DNA from: Chara braunii
Lineage: Eukaryota > Streptophyta > Charophyceae > Charales > Characeae
NCBI GenBank assembly: GCA_003427395.1
Contig: BFEA01000047.1
Location: 1,162,202-1,217,044 of the forward strand
Length of the DNA: 54,843 nucleotides
Reading direction: 5' to 3'
The notes below the pieces were generated by a model. That model was given only the letters and a program-made list of their open reading frames with translations, did no database searches and was not told where the DNA came from. Made by a program: the position numbers and the translations under genes. Shown piece after piece: positions 1 through 11,771 of the stretch; positions within the stretch are counted from its first letter, which is position 1; each line of letters begins with the position of its first letter.

Positions 1-325
1 ATACTAAAATCTAATTTTATTCAAAATACAACTTTTTCATTGAAAAGAGAGAGAGAGGAAGATGTCTAAAGATATATGAGGTAACGTGGCGGTTAATGGC
101 AATATGTCTCATATATAGTGCTCTACAATTAAGAAAATAAATTAAAAAATAAGGTACGATTCCAATTAGGTATAAATTCAAAATATTCTCGAACAAATGA
201 AATTGATATGCCTTATCAATAAGAAGAATGGAAATTGTATTTAATAATACTTTGAATTATAAAGTGATTTCACTATAATAAATTAAGTATCAAATATCCT
301 TCGTTGCTTGTTCATATATATACAT
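1..325. other. AT-rich stretch, no feature
   Basis: No open frame, repeat or RNA gene is recognised here apart from a short GA run near 50. Confidence 0.6.
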
Positions 326-595
326 AGGTTACCAGTCGGGCCGCCCGGGTTCCAGGTGGCCAGTCCGTGTAAGGACCAAGAAAGGTCTGAGCAAAAAAAA
401 AAAAAAAAAAAAAAAATCCAAAAACTTCAAAAAACAACTATGTTATGCAAAAAAATAAACTGAATAACTTTTGCCTCAGGGTTACATCGAAATTCTTCAC
501 CAATTTTAAAATAAAAATTAAAAATTAAAAATAATTATTAATTTTTATTTTTTTGGCCCGGCCGGGCAAGTGACCCCGGGCCACTCTGGTAGCCT
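326..595 (+). mobile_element. hAT-like MITE, leftmost copy
   Basis: Left end AGGTTACCAGTCGGG and right end CTGGTAGCCT, with the same internal A run and AACTTTTGCCTCAGGGTTAC segment as the other copies. Its right end abuts a TA repeat (595-620). Confidence 0.75.
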
Positions 596-618
596 ATATA
601 TATATATATATATATATA

Positions 619-1377
619 TAGGGTTGCCGGCGTTCGGGACGGGCCGAACGCCCGAACGTTTGGGACCCCCTCTCCGCGTGTTCGGACGTTCGGCCGAACG
701 CAGAACCAAAAAAAAAAAAAAAAAAAAAAAAAAGAACATTTCCAAACATTTTGAAAAAAAAAACTATGTCATGCAGAAGAATAACCTTAACAACATTTGC
801 CTCAACATTATATCCAGATTCCTTCCCAGATTTGAAATAAAAATCAAATACGAAAAATAAATAATATTAATGAAAATAAGAAAAAATAAAACGAGAATGA
901 AATTATTGCGTGGGCGAGCAAGTTTTTGACACCGCCATCTTTGGCGATTTTTTATTTTTTTTTGGCTTTGTCAAATGCCATGAAATTTTTTACATATGTA
1001 TCTTTCATAATATAGAACCCACAAATAAAGTTTGAAAAAATAATAATTTTTTTTAGGCTCTAAAATAAAGGAAAAACAAAAAGTGAAAAGAGAAAAAAAA
1101 CAAATTATTAAGTGGGAAAGCAAGTTTGGACACCACCATCTTTGTCGATTTTTCATTATTGTTTGGCTCTACAGAATGACTTCAAAATTGAGAGACAGGT
1201 ATCTTACATAACAAAGAACTATCAAAAAACAAAACAGAAAAAAATAATAATGTTTAGGTACCAAAATAAGTTTTTGCAGGGTCCGAACCCCTTCGAGTTC
1301 GGGCCCCGTACGGGGACCCGAACGCCCAAACATTCGGGGGTCAGCTTAGGGGCCTCCGTACATTCGGCCTGGTAACT
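619..1377. mobile_element. second GC-ended element family, about 0.76 kb
   Basis: Left arm GGGTTGCCGGCGTTCGGGAC, right arm ...CATTCGGCCTGGTAAC, both in TA repeats. The AT-rich interior holds two diverged copies of a segment containing GACACC(G/A)CCATCTTTG. A related left arm at 4987-5090 starts AGGCTAACGGGCGTTCAGG. Confidence 0.5.
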
Positions 1378-1405
1378 CTGTAAATATATATATATATATA
1401 TATAT

Positions 1406-2030
1406 GTTACCAAGGCCCAATCCTTATTGAGTCACCTCATTGCCACCTTCTGCTATTCGTAAAACCATTTAAATCAACTTGATTGGACGACAGTTGTGGG
1501 TATCATGCTGATAAGAAACCCCGTCTATCCTTCCTTAAGGCATTATGGCACGAGCCTAGTCGTGCAGGCGCCTCACTGGTAGGAGCTAGGCATCAATCTA
1601 TTACTACAAGCCTTATAAATCTCTATTGGTGACCCATAATTGTTCCTCGAATCTATACATGGGTTTCCTAATATCAACTATTGATGTCATATAAATGCAA
1701 AGTATCACGTGTAGTTTCTAATGATCGCCATCTAGCTAAGGTCTAACCCATGACAACCAAGGGAAGCTCATTGTTTACACACCTCACACGACTCTCGTTC
1801 GTGTTGTAATTATGTATTTTTTTCCTTCTATTGATTTTTTTTTAAAGCGTTATATTGTGTTATAGTCAGTTATTAGAGTTAGACTATTACATCACTTCTA
1901 ATGGATACGGTACACTTATTATTATATGTTAGGGAAAAGACAATCAATATCCTTTAATGCAAGAACTACCCTACCATAGCGTAACAAGACTCCACAAACC
2001 ACTCAATACATATGAAGGCCCCACATTTCA
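1406..2030. other. unassigned sequence
   Basis: Moderate base composition, many stops in every frame, no recognised family. Confidence 0.5.
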
Positions 2031-2930
2031 ACCAACCTCCTTACGATTCAAGGTATATCACATTCCTACTCTTCACTTATTCGCGGAAAGATAAACACTC
2101 TCGATGATAACACCTCTGCAGAGTAATGCTTTCTTTAACTTTTTTCTTAACCCATAACTTTGACATCCTACGTACGTGTTCCCCAAGTAAAGACGGTGCA
2201 CATACAAACCAATTGACGCTGCAACACACTAGGTTGAGCTGAGTTGTTGGAATAATAAGATTCAGGGAGCAGTACAAGTCTAAACAATTGGTATGCAAGC
2301 AAGAAATATAACAGAGTGGAGCAAGTGTCTAGGTTCAAAAAGTTATGGGTTAGGAAAAGAGTTAAAAAAACATTACTCTGCAGAGGTGTTATCATCGAGG
2401 GTGCTGATGTTCTTTCAGCGAATAAGTCAAGAGTAGGAAGGTGATATCAACCTCCTTCTGATTCAAGGTATATCGCATTCTTACTCTTGACTCATTCGTT
2501 GAAAGAACATCAGCACCCTAGATGATAACACCTCTGCAGAGTAATGCTCTCTTTAACTTTTTTCCTAACCGATAACTTTTTGAACCTAGACATTGAACTA
2601 AGGTATCAAACCATCATATTTTCTACCAACCTCCTTACGATTCAAGGTATATCACATTCCTACTCTTGACTCATTCGCTGAAAGAACATCAGCACCCTCG
2701 ATGATAACACCTTTGCACAGTAATGCTCTCTTTAACTTTTTTCCTAAGCGATAACTTTTTGAACATAGACATTGAACTAAGGTATCAAACCTCACTTGCT
2801 CCACTTTGTTATACATATTGCTTATGTCCCAATTGTTTTAGACTTGTACTGCTTCTTGAATCTTATTATTCTAACAACTCAGTTTAACCTAGTGTGTTGC
2901 AGCGTCAATTGAACCAACAACCTCCCATCA
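2031..2930. repeat. foldback repeat cluster
   Basis: A segment with GATGATAACACCTCTGCAGA and TCACATTCCTACTCTTGACT occurs forward at about 2031-2160, inverted at 2330-2445, forward at 2460-2620 and again at 2635-2795. The flanking CAATTGACGCTGCAACACAC part (2205-2320) reappears inverted at 2800-2920, making a large imperfect palindrome. No protein is recognised. Confidence 0.8.
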
Positions 2931-3232
2931 TGATTGGACGGTCACAAGTCTACCCACCAACTTAACACGTCTTGTTCATTTGAATTTTGTTTCTTCAAAT
3001 GTTAAATTATTAGGAGGAAAACTCTCACTCGAGTAGTGGTTAACAAAGACCAAAAACTTTAACAATTTTTTAATGTTATTTATGAGGAAAACCGAATGTC
3101 TTTTTAACCAAAAATTGCATATAAGGTGCACACCATATTTAAGAAAAAGAAAAAGAAAAAAAAACGGTGAGGCAAAATGACACTTAAATGAAAATTTGCA
3201 TTAAAAGAACTTCCATAATTTTCAGCGTTTTT

Positions 3233-3439
3233 TTTAAACCACTAGTACCTTTCCCGCGTGGGAAAATAGGGGAAACTGGCTGTTTTCCCAATCGCCTGAA
3301 TTTTCGGAGGTCGGGCCCGACGACGACTGCCATTCATAAATCTGATCGGCGACCGTCGTTTTGTTTCGGCCTCCGAAACGGTCGGAGGCCCACCGGAGGC
3401 CCGCTATTTTCCAAGCGGCTAAGGTACTAGTGGTTTAAA
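3233..3439. mobile_element. MITE with 19-bp perfect terminal inverted repeats
   Basis: TTTAAACCACTAGTACCTT at the left is the exact reverse complement of the right end. The interior is GC-rich with CGGCCTCCGAAACGG-type palindromes. TTTAAA at both edges could include a TTAA target site. Confidence 0.85.
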
Positions 3440-3551
3440 TGGTCACGACAAACAATTCCAATAGACAAAAGCACTTTATAACATTGATAAATGATCACCA
3501 GACATAATTTTAACACTGAAAAATAAAAAATAAAAAATAATCACAAAAACG

Positions 3552-4103
3552 CTAGGCTATCAGAGTGGTCCGGGGTCACTTGCCCAGTTAGGCCAATAAA
3601 AAATAAAAAAATAACAAATAATTTTTAACTTGATTTTTTATTTTAAAGTTGACAAAGAATTTCAATGTGACTCTAAGAAAAAAGTTGTTGAGTTTATTTT
3701 CTTGCATAACCTAGGCTACCAGCCGGGCCGCCCGGGTCCCGAGTGGCCAGCCCGTGCAAGGCCTCCCAAAAAAAAAAAAAAAAAAAACTCCTAAAAAATC
3801 CGAAAAAAAACTACGTTATGCAAAAAAATAAACTGAACAACTTTTGCCTCAAAGTCAATTCGAAATTAGTTACCAATTTTAAAATAAAAATAAAAGTTAA
3901 AAACTATTATTTTTATTTTTATTTTTTTAATTTTTTTGGCCCGGCCGGGCAAGTGACCTCGGGCCACTCTGGTAGCCTAGTGCATAACACAATTTTTTTA
4001 TCGGATTTTTTTTTTTTTTTTTTTTGCTAGGACCTTCCCTAATCCTTACCCGGTCGGACCATCTGGGAAAATAGGGTGACCTAAGGGGCTTGGTTGGTAG
4101 CCC
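3552..4103 (-). mobile_element. older copy of the same MITE, split by the 3711-3980 copy
   Basis: Starts CTAGGCTATCAGAGTGG and ends ...TTGGTAGCCC in opposite orientation. Its two halves meet at the TGCATAAC duplication, which is internal sequence of the family itself. Confidence 0.75.
3711..3980 (+). mobile_element. 270-bp hAT-like MITE with 8-bp target-site duplication
   Basis: Perfect 12-bp terminal inverted repeats CTAGGCTACCAG / CTGGTAGCCTAG and perfect 8-bp duplications TGCATAAC (3703-3710, 3981-3988). GC-rich arms bracket an A run and an AT-rich centre. No coding capacity. Confidence 0.88.
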
Positions 4104-4447
4104 ACAGAAAAGTGAAAATTAAGCCAAAAAAAATCTGACTTCATCAATGAAAACATTTTAACCCGTTAACCACTGGGGTCCCACTCATGAACTATTTTGC
4201 GAAATTTGCCATTTATTTTTTTAATATATATATATATTTAATACTAGTGGAGGTAGACGGGTTCGAAGTCCTCACTATAATGGTATATTTGCTTTTCTAG
4301 AAACAAAACATGAAATCTTTCTAAGAGAAAAGTTAAATTTATGCTTTAATGATCAAATTTACTTTTTTGTGTATATGTTGTGACAAATTGATAATGGGAA
4401 CACTTCCAATTAATAAAAGAAATCCTAAATAAATTCTTTTTGTATCC

Positions 4448-4667
4448 AGGCTACCAGTCGGGGCACGTGGGTTGTCTTCCCAAAGGGCCCGCCCACGCAA
4501 GGATCACATAAGGGCAAAAAAAAAAAAAAAAAAAAAAAAGCAAAAAACTATGTTATGCCTAGGCTACTAGAGTGGTCCGGGTCCACTTGCCTGACCAGGC
4601 TAAAAAGATATAACAAAATAAAGAAATAAAAATTATTTTTTTATTTAAAATTTTATTTTAAATTTAG
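4448..4667. mobile_element. two more broken MITE copies, nested
   Basis: A plus-strand left arm (AGGCTACCAGTCGGG, 4448-4558) is interrupted at 4559 by a minus-strand copy beginning CTAGGCTACTAGAGTGG, which is in turn interrupted by the 4668-4937 copy and resumes at 4946. Confidence 0.7.
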
Positions 4668-4937
4668 TTAGGCTACCAAAAAGGTCCGGGGTCACTTGCT
4701 CGACCGGGCCAAGAAATAAAAAATAATATTTTATTTTATTTTAGTTATGTTTTAAATTTGGTAAAGAATTCCGATATGACCTTGAGGCAAAGGTTGTTCG
4801 GTTTATTTTTTTNCATAACAGAGTTGTTTTNCNGGTTTTTTCGNNTTTTTTTTTTTTTTTTTTTTTTTTTNGGGNCNTTNTNTAGTCCTTGCACGGGCTG
4901 GCCACCTGGAACCCGGGCGGCCTAGATGGTAGCCTAT
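4668..4937 (-). mobile_element. third 270-bp copy of the hAT-like MITE
   Basis: Ends AGGCTACC and GGTAGCCT with flanking 8-bp duplications AAATTTAG (4660-4667, 4938-4945). Same 270-bp length as the 3711-3980 copy. Several ambiguous bases lie at 4813-4880. Confidence 0.8.
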
Positions 4938-4986
4938 AAATTTAGTAAATAATTTTGATGTGACCATGACGCAAAAGTTGTTTAGT

Positions 4987-5960
4987 TTAGGCTAACGGGC
5001 GTTCAGGACAGGCCAAACGCCCGAACTTGAACACTCGAACGTATGGGATCCCTTGGGGATGCGTTCAACCGTTCAGGCCCAAGGCAGACAAAAAAAAAAA
5101 AAAAAAAAATTCATAAAAATCTGAAAACAAAATGTTATGAAGGTTGTCAGATTGAGGAAAGCCTGCTCACGCTGAAACGCGAGCTATGGCTGCAATCGTA
5201 CCCACTTGCGATGATCCAGAAGGGAATGAGGGGCTTCTGCAGAAAATGCGCCCCGGATTGGGAGGAAACTGTAGAGAGAGTCCTGGCAGACTGAAAAGGC
5301 TAAAGTAAGGTCGGGAGCGGTAGACCAGAGTAGGACCACAGTTCGGTCTGGTCTGTTCATTTGTTCGTCCCTTGAAGAAAAATTCTCTACGGGTTTTGGT
5401 CAATGATAGCTAGACAGAGTATTAGGACCAAGGGAATCAATTTGGTAGTAATTGCACGATGCTATTAATAGTTGGTCTGTAGGAAGTAGTAAACCTTTCA
5501 CTTCAGAACAACTCCGCGTCTCCAAAGGGCGCGCGAGAAAACTTCGACTGTTTTGTATTGTGTTGCGTTTTTGGCGCCTACCCGGTGACTAGACGCTCTC
5601 TTTCGTCAAAATCGAGGTGTTTCGATACAATGATGGGTTGACTATGTGTGATCAAGGGTGTGATGCTCGTTATGGGTGTGAATACTATTGAGTGCGTTCG
5701 ATTATGAATGTACAAATTCGCTGCAGATATCTCCATCGACAACAATGTCTCATTCCTAAACAACATTTGCTTTATATTTACATCCAAATTCCTTACAAAA
5801 TTTAAAAATAAAATAACATATAAAAATAAAACTAGTAAAAAAAAAAAAATGAAAAGATAATTAAAATTACTGAGTACCTGCGCACGTTTTCGACACTGTC
5901 ATCTTTGGCGATTTTTTTGTTTTTTTTGGCACAACCAAATGCCCTGAAAATTTACAAATG
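4987..5960. mobile_element. second copy of the GC-ended family, with a 0.6-kb insertion
   Basis: The left arm and A run (4987-5110) match 619-740, and the interior resumes around 5754 (AACAACATTTGC) up to the GACACTGTCATCTTTGGCG segment at 5894. Between them, about 5142-5745, is foreign sequence bounded by GTTGTC and GACAAC. No known protein is recognised in the insertion. Confidence 0.5.
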
Positions 5961-6915
5961 TGTACTTCACATAATACAAAACTCAAATATTAATAAAATT
6001 TACATTCATTACAACACGTAGTAAAAATAACATCACTACAATTAATTCATATAGGCAACATGACATTTTCACCTAATAACTTATACGAATTTTCCAAAAG
6101 TTAGCAAGTTCACTCATATTTTCTAGACACTTTAGAAATATTTTCAAATTTATTAGTAATTCAAAGATAACCCTCAACCATAAGTAGTTTCCCTTATGTA
6201 CAACTGTACTACAACATATATTTTTTTCAACACTATTGAGGGTTTTCCATGTAATTACATATAATTTTACAAGGTTTCAACTTTTCCTTGCTCTAAGGAG
6301 TTGTAACCATGCTTAAGGCCCACACCTCTACCAGACCACAGATACATACACAATGGTTTTTATCTGTCGTGTCACAGGTAAACTAGTCAAAGACATTTCA
6401 TGTCCATTATAATATTCGTTACCCATGACAAGACAATAAATTGTGCCTTAGTATGAAATATAATTTTAGACATTGATTTTTCGATACAGCCGTACTTTGG
6501 TTGATGCAGGTGGACGCGGCACTATGCTACTAAAAATGCATTGACACTCTCTTCCATTTTGGTCACTTTCATTGTTAACCTGATCTCGTAATCTTTTCGA
6601 GAAGTATGTCAATGTGCGAGTGTTGATCCGCACAGTTTTAGTTTAAGGGCTTATCCATCAGTTTGCTATTCTCTTAATACTCGAAAAAATATTTTAATCT
6701 ATAACTGTCCAAAATGAGGAAACTCACTAAAATATAACATCCTCAATTTTTTATTTTAACCTTTCGAATTGAGGTCACATGCAATACTCAACCAATTTAA
6801 ATATTTCACACCAATAAATATTTTACGATATAAGCCGACTAAGGAAGTTGTTTCATCCCTCCATCTCATCTTATGAGAAGAATTGTGATTCGTTAAGAAA
6901 ACACTAATAGCGCTG
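5960..6915. other. AT-rich unassigned sequence
   Basis: No sizeable open frame, tandem repeat or terminal-inverted-repeat element is seen. Confidence 0.5.
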
Positions 6916-7714
6916 TCGGGGCAGAAACCCTGACAAGGGTATCTGCCCGGGGTTTTTTAATGTCGGATGATGTCCGACTTAGTGAATGGTTATTCGGGCT
7001 TCATAACTTGATGAGATGGGTTGTCTGTCAAAAGTTCTTTCAAATCTGACATATGACCGATAAACAAAAACTTTTTAGAACCCTAGTGCTACATCCGAGA
7101 GTAGGGGTAATGACCGGACGTGCTTCACTTTGTTGAGATCGCAGAGGAATGTGTGAACATGGGAACGCTAAAGTTAGACCTATTTTATCTATAATAAGGT
7201 TGCGCGGCTTAACAGCCGCGCGATTCAAGGCCTAAGCAGGATAAAAAGGAGTCGCAACGACGAGGTTGGAACCGCAGCGCGGAGGGAATAAAAAGTTTTT
7301 GTTTTTATATTTTTGAGGTCCTCGGGGCTTTTGCGCCGAGGACCGGATGAGATAGTGTTGGGGCCTGTTGAGTGGGGCAGCTGCTGAGGCTGTGGGCCGC
7401 GGGCAAACCAGCCAACCACAAAAAAAGGCGGGCCTAGCAAGGTCGCTGGAGGATGGCCTGTTGGCTGGAGGATGGCCTGTTGGGTGCCACAACCTTTCTT
7501 ATAGAAGGGTTGCTCCTATCTGTATGTGAGATAGGAGATACCGGGCTTAAATCGGAGGAACCACACTTCTGGGCATAGCTCCTTTTGGAGCAGCCTAAGG
7601 TAGTTGGGCGCGGCCGATTTCGGCCGTGCGATTCTCTTAGATCGCACGGCTAACATCAGCCTGACACTTGCGCAAGGATAAACGCATAAATCGAAAAAAG
7701 ACCCAAACGTATTC

Positions 7715-7795
7715 CGAGCCCATCAGGACTCGAACTTGGGTCTGTGTTTCAACTGCTCGTGGGTATACCATGATGCGATGTGACCGTTGGAAAAG
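7715..7795 (-). mobile_element. tRNA-like segment, possible SINE head
   Basis: The minus strand contains CCCAAGTTCGAGTCC (B box and T-arm) but only a weak A box. It lies inside the hairpin-rich region and ends next to an A run at 7809-7836. Confidence 0.4.
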
Positions 7796-8035
7796 CCAAC
7801 GGAGTTTCGAAAAAAAAAAAAAAAAAAAAAAAAAAATCAGACAAAAAAAAAGGAAGAGAAAATCTAATTGGATCTACAGCGCCATATGGCGCATCGGGAA
7901 GTAACGAGGACTTAGTGTCCCCACGAACAGTGTTAATGCCCGTACGAACGGGCGACCTTTCAGCTGCAGGATAAAAGTTTTTTGGGTTTTTTTTTTCTTG
8001 TTTTCTTTAAATCTTCGTTAGATTTTGTTTTTAGA

Positions 8036-8040
<5 letters not shown>

Positions 8041-8073
<33 letters not shown>
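8041..8073. repeat. TA microsatellite
   Basis: TA repeat within the hairpin-rich region; it is self-complementary and could extrude as a cruciform. Confidence 0.9.
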
Positions 8074-8077
<4 letters not shown>

Positions 8078-8540
8078 TAAAAACCTAAATCTAAAGCGCC
8101 ACATGACGCTGTCTGAAGGGAAGGGGATTTGAAATCCCCAAAAAGATAACGGGCGCCCATTCGTTTTGAACGCGGGGACAGTGAAGATACAGGGGGTAGA
8201 AAAAAGAAGGAGAAGAGGAAGGAAAGAAAAGGGAGAGAAAAAAGTAACGGCCGCGAATATGGCCGCGACCGTGGAACAGGTGCAGCCCCTGAAAGCTTCT
8301 AGGGGCTGATAAGACTCCGCCTGTTTAGTTCGGCATGCAATTCTAAAATGGCTTGGTGCTGCCATTTTGAAGTGCGCCTGGTCGTGGGTGGCGGCAAGGT
8401 GCATAACCAAAGCCAGGGATTTGATGTTCTTAGTGGAACATCAAGATTCCGAGAGATGGCTAATGAAGGCAAAATATTCCGCCGAATGTATAATGAAAAG
8501 AGTCTTATATATGGTATACCGAAGACAAACACATCCATTA

Positions 8541-11500
8541 AGTGACAATACACTTCAGGATTTACTTGGTCATTTTTTTCGGTCTGGTATATTATATCTC
8601 GACGTGTGTACCGTGTTTCGTTACCAAAATATACTTTGGGATTTTCAGGATTTCACTTAGTCATTTTTTTCAATCTGACATATTATATCCCGACGTGTAT
8701 TCGGTATTTCGTTACCGAAATACACTTCGGGATTTTTGGGATTTTACTTCGTCATTTTTTTCAATCTGGCATATTATATCCCAACATGTATTCGGTGTTT
8801 CGTTACCGAAATACACTTCGGGATTTTCGGGATTGTACTTAGTCATTTTTTTCGATCTGGCATATTATATCCCGACGTATATTCGATGTTTCGTTACCGT
8901 AATACACTTCGGGATTTTTGAGATTTTACTAAGTCATTTGTTTCGATCCGGCATATTATATCCCAACCTGTATTCAGTGTTTCGTTACCGAAATACACTC
9001 CGTGATTTTCGGGATTTTACTTAGTCTTGTTTCTACGTTATATCCCGAAGTATTTTCAGTGTTTCGTTACCGAAATACACTTCGGGATTTTCGGGATTTT
9101 ACTTAGTCATTTTTTCGATCTGGCATAATGTATTCGGTGTTTGGTTACCGAAATACGCTTCGGCATTTTCGGGATTTTACTTGGTCATTTTTTTCGATCA
9201 GGCATATTATATCCCGACGTGTATTCTGTGTTTCGTTATCGAAATACACTTCGGAATTTTCGGGATTTTACCGAGTCATTTTTTTCGATCTGGCATATTA
9301 TATCCCGACGTGTATTCGTTGTTTCCTTACCGAAATACACTTCGGGATTTTCAAGATTTTACTTAGTCATTTTTCTTGATCTCGCATATTGTATCCCGAC
9401 GTGTATTCGGTGTTTCGTTACNATCCCGACGTGTATTCGGTGTTTCGTTACCGAAATACACTTCGGGATTTTTGGGATTTTACTTAGTCATTTTTTTCGA
9501 TCTGGCATATTGTATCCTGACGTGTATTCGGTGTTTCTTTACCGAAATACACTTCGGGATTTTCGGAATTTTCGGGATTTTACTTAGTATTTTTTTTCGA
9601 TCTGGCATATTGTAACTTGATGTGTATTCGGGGTTTCGTTCCCGAATACACTTCGGGATTTTCGGGATTTTACTTAGTCATTTTTTTCAATCTGGCATAT
9701 TGTATCCCGACGTGTATTCGGTGTTTCGTTATCGAAATACACTTCGGAATTTTTGGGATTTTACTTGGTAATTTTTTTCGATCTGGCATGTTATATTCCG
9801 ACCTGTATTCGGTGTTTCGTTACCAAAATACACTTCGGGATTTTTGGGATTTTACTTCGTCTTGTTTCTACGTTATAACCCGAAGTATTTTCAGTGTTTC
9901 GTTACCGAAATACACTTCGGGATTTTACTTGGTCATTTTTTTCGATCTGGCATATTATATCCTGACGTGTATTCGGTGTTTCATTACCGAAATACACTTC
10001 GGGATTTTCGAGATTTTACTTAGTCATTTTTCTTGATCTGGCATATTGTATCCCGACGTGTATTCGGTGTTTCGTTACTGAAATACACTTCGGGGTTTTC
10101 GGGATTTTACTTAGTCATTTTTTTCGATCTGGCATATTGTATTCCGACGTGTAGTCGGTGATTCGTTACCGAAATACACTTCGGGATTTTCAGGATTTTC
10201 GGGATTTTACTCAGTCATTTTTTTCAATCTTGCATATTGTAACCCGATGTGTATTCGGGGTTTCGTTACCGAAATACACTTCGGGATTTTACTTAGTCAT
10301 TTTTTTCAATCTGACATATTGTATCCCGACGTGTATTCGGTGTTTCGTTACCGAAATACACTTGGGGATTTTTAGGATTTTACTTAGTCATTTTTTTTGA
10401 TATGGCATATTGTATCTCGACCAGTATTCGGTGTTTCGTTACCGAAATACACTTCGGGATTTTGGGAATTTTACTTAGTCTTGTTTCTACGTAATATCCC
10501 GAAGTATTTTCAGTGTTTCGTTACCGAAATACACTTCGGGATTTTCGGGATTTTACGTAGTCATTTTTTTCAATCTGGCATATTGTATCGCGACGTGTAT
10601 TCGGTGTTTGGTTATCGAAATACACTTCGGGATTTTTGGGATTTTACTTGAGACATTTTTTTTCGATCAGGCATATTGTATTCCGACGTGTATTCGGTGT
10701 TTCATTACCGAAATACACTTCAGGATTTTCGGGATGTTACTGAGTCATTTTTTTCGATCTGGCATATTATATCCCGACGTGTATTCGGTGTTTCATTACT
10801 GAAATACACTTCAGGATTTTCGGGATTTTACTTAGTCATTTTTCTTGATCTGGCATATTGTATCCCGATGTGTAATTGGGGTTTCTTTACCGAAATACAC
10901 TTCGGGATTTTCGGGATTTTACTTAGTCATTTTTTTTTTTATCTTATTTTATCCCAGCGTGTATTTGGTGTTTCGTTACCGATATACATTTCGGGATTTT
11001 TGGGATTTTACTTGGTCATTTTTTTCGATCTGGCATATTGTATCCCGACCTGTATTCGATGTTTCGTTACCGAAATACACTTCGGGATTTTCGGGATTTT
11101 ACTTAGTCTTGTTTCTACATTATATCCCGAGGTATTTTCAGTGTTTTGTTACCGAAATATACTTCGGGATTTTCGGGATTTACTTAGTCTCGTTTCCACG
11201 TTATATCCCGAAGTGGTTTTGGTGCTTCGTTATCGAAATACACTTCGGGATTTTCGGGATTTACTTAGTCTTGTTTCTACGTTATATGCCGAAGTGTTTT
11301 CAGTTTTTCATTACCAAAATAGACTTCGGAATTTTTCGAGATTTACTTCGTTATTTTACTTGATTTGGCATGTTATATCCCGAAGTGTTTTCGATATTTC
11401 GTTACCGAAATAGACTTCGGGATTTTCGAGATTTACTTAGTCTTGTTTCTATGTTATATCCTGAAGTGTGTTCGATGTTTCGTTACCGAAATAGACTTTG

Positions 11501-11640
11501 GAATTTTTTAAGATTTACTTGGTCTCGTTTCTATGTTATATCCTAAAGTGTTTTTCGATGTTTCATTGCTGAAATACACATCGAGAGTTTCAATTACTTA
11601 ATCCCGTTTGTGCGTTATATTCCAAAGTGTATTTGGAGTG
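8541..11640. repeat. satellite array, 91-bp unit, about 35 copies, each unit a hairpin
   Basis: Typical unit: TTTACTTAGTCATTTTTTTC, then GATCTGGCATATTGTATCCC, GACGTGTATTCGGTGTTTCG, TTACCGAAATACACTTCGGG, ATTTTCGGGA. TCCCGACGTGTATTCGG pairs with CCGAAATACACTTCGGGA around a 10-nt loop (one mismatch, one bulge). A shorter variant of about 80 bp with CTTGTTTCTACGTTATATCC recurs near 9030, 9867, 10480 and then fills the right end from 11100. Open frames through it are artefacts of the repeat. Confidence 0.92.
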
Positions 11641-11677
11641 GTTGTGCAGACCAACTTGAGCGAGGGTGGGTGCGCAT

Positions 11678-11771
11678 GAGAGAGAGAGAGAGAGAGTGTG
11701 AAAGAGAAAGAGAGAAAGAGGCAAAGAAAAAGAGAAAGAGAGAGAGAGAGTGAGAGAGAGAGAGAGAGAGT
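11678..11771 (+). repeat. GA microsatellite, imperfect
   Basis: GA repeats with GTGT and GAAAGA interruptions, directly after the 91-bp satellite array. Confidence 0.9.

Larger units (their letters stand above)
6919..8444. other. string of about 15 unrelated short hairpins
   Basis: Inverted repeats with short loops follow one another: 6919-6948 (7+5 bp), 6962-6978 (6), 7202-7221 (8), 7318-7343 (8), 7490-7512 (9 with one wobble), 7513-7537 (9), 7578-7591 (5), 7611-7626 (6), 7623-7650 (10), 7879-7892 (14-base palindrome), 7938-7953 (6), 8123-8139 (8), 8283-8308 (8), 8345-8368 (8), 8421-8444 (9). The stems differ in sequence. No protein is recognised. Confidence 0.75.

Noticed and set aside
5578-5787. 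69-codon minus-strand frame in the insertion at 5.14-5.75 kb
   Set aside because: No motif. It spans the insertion boundary into AT-rich MITE sequence.
8542-11413. Overlapping 60-245-codon frames rich in Phe, Tyr and Arg
   Set aside because: They follow the 91-bp satellite, shift frame with each unit and have no start or context of a gene.
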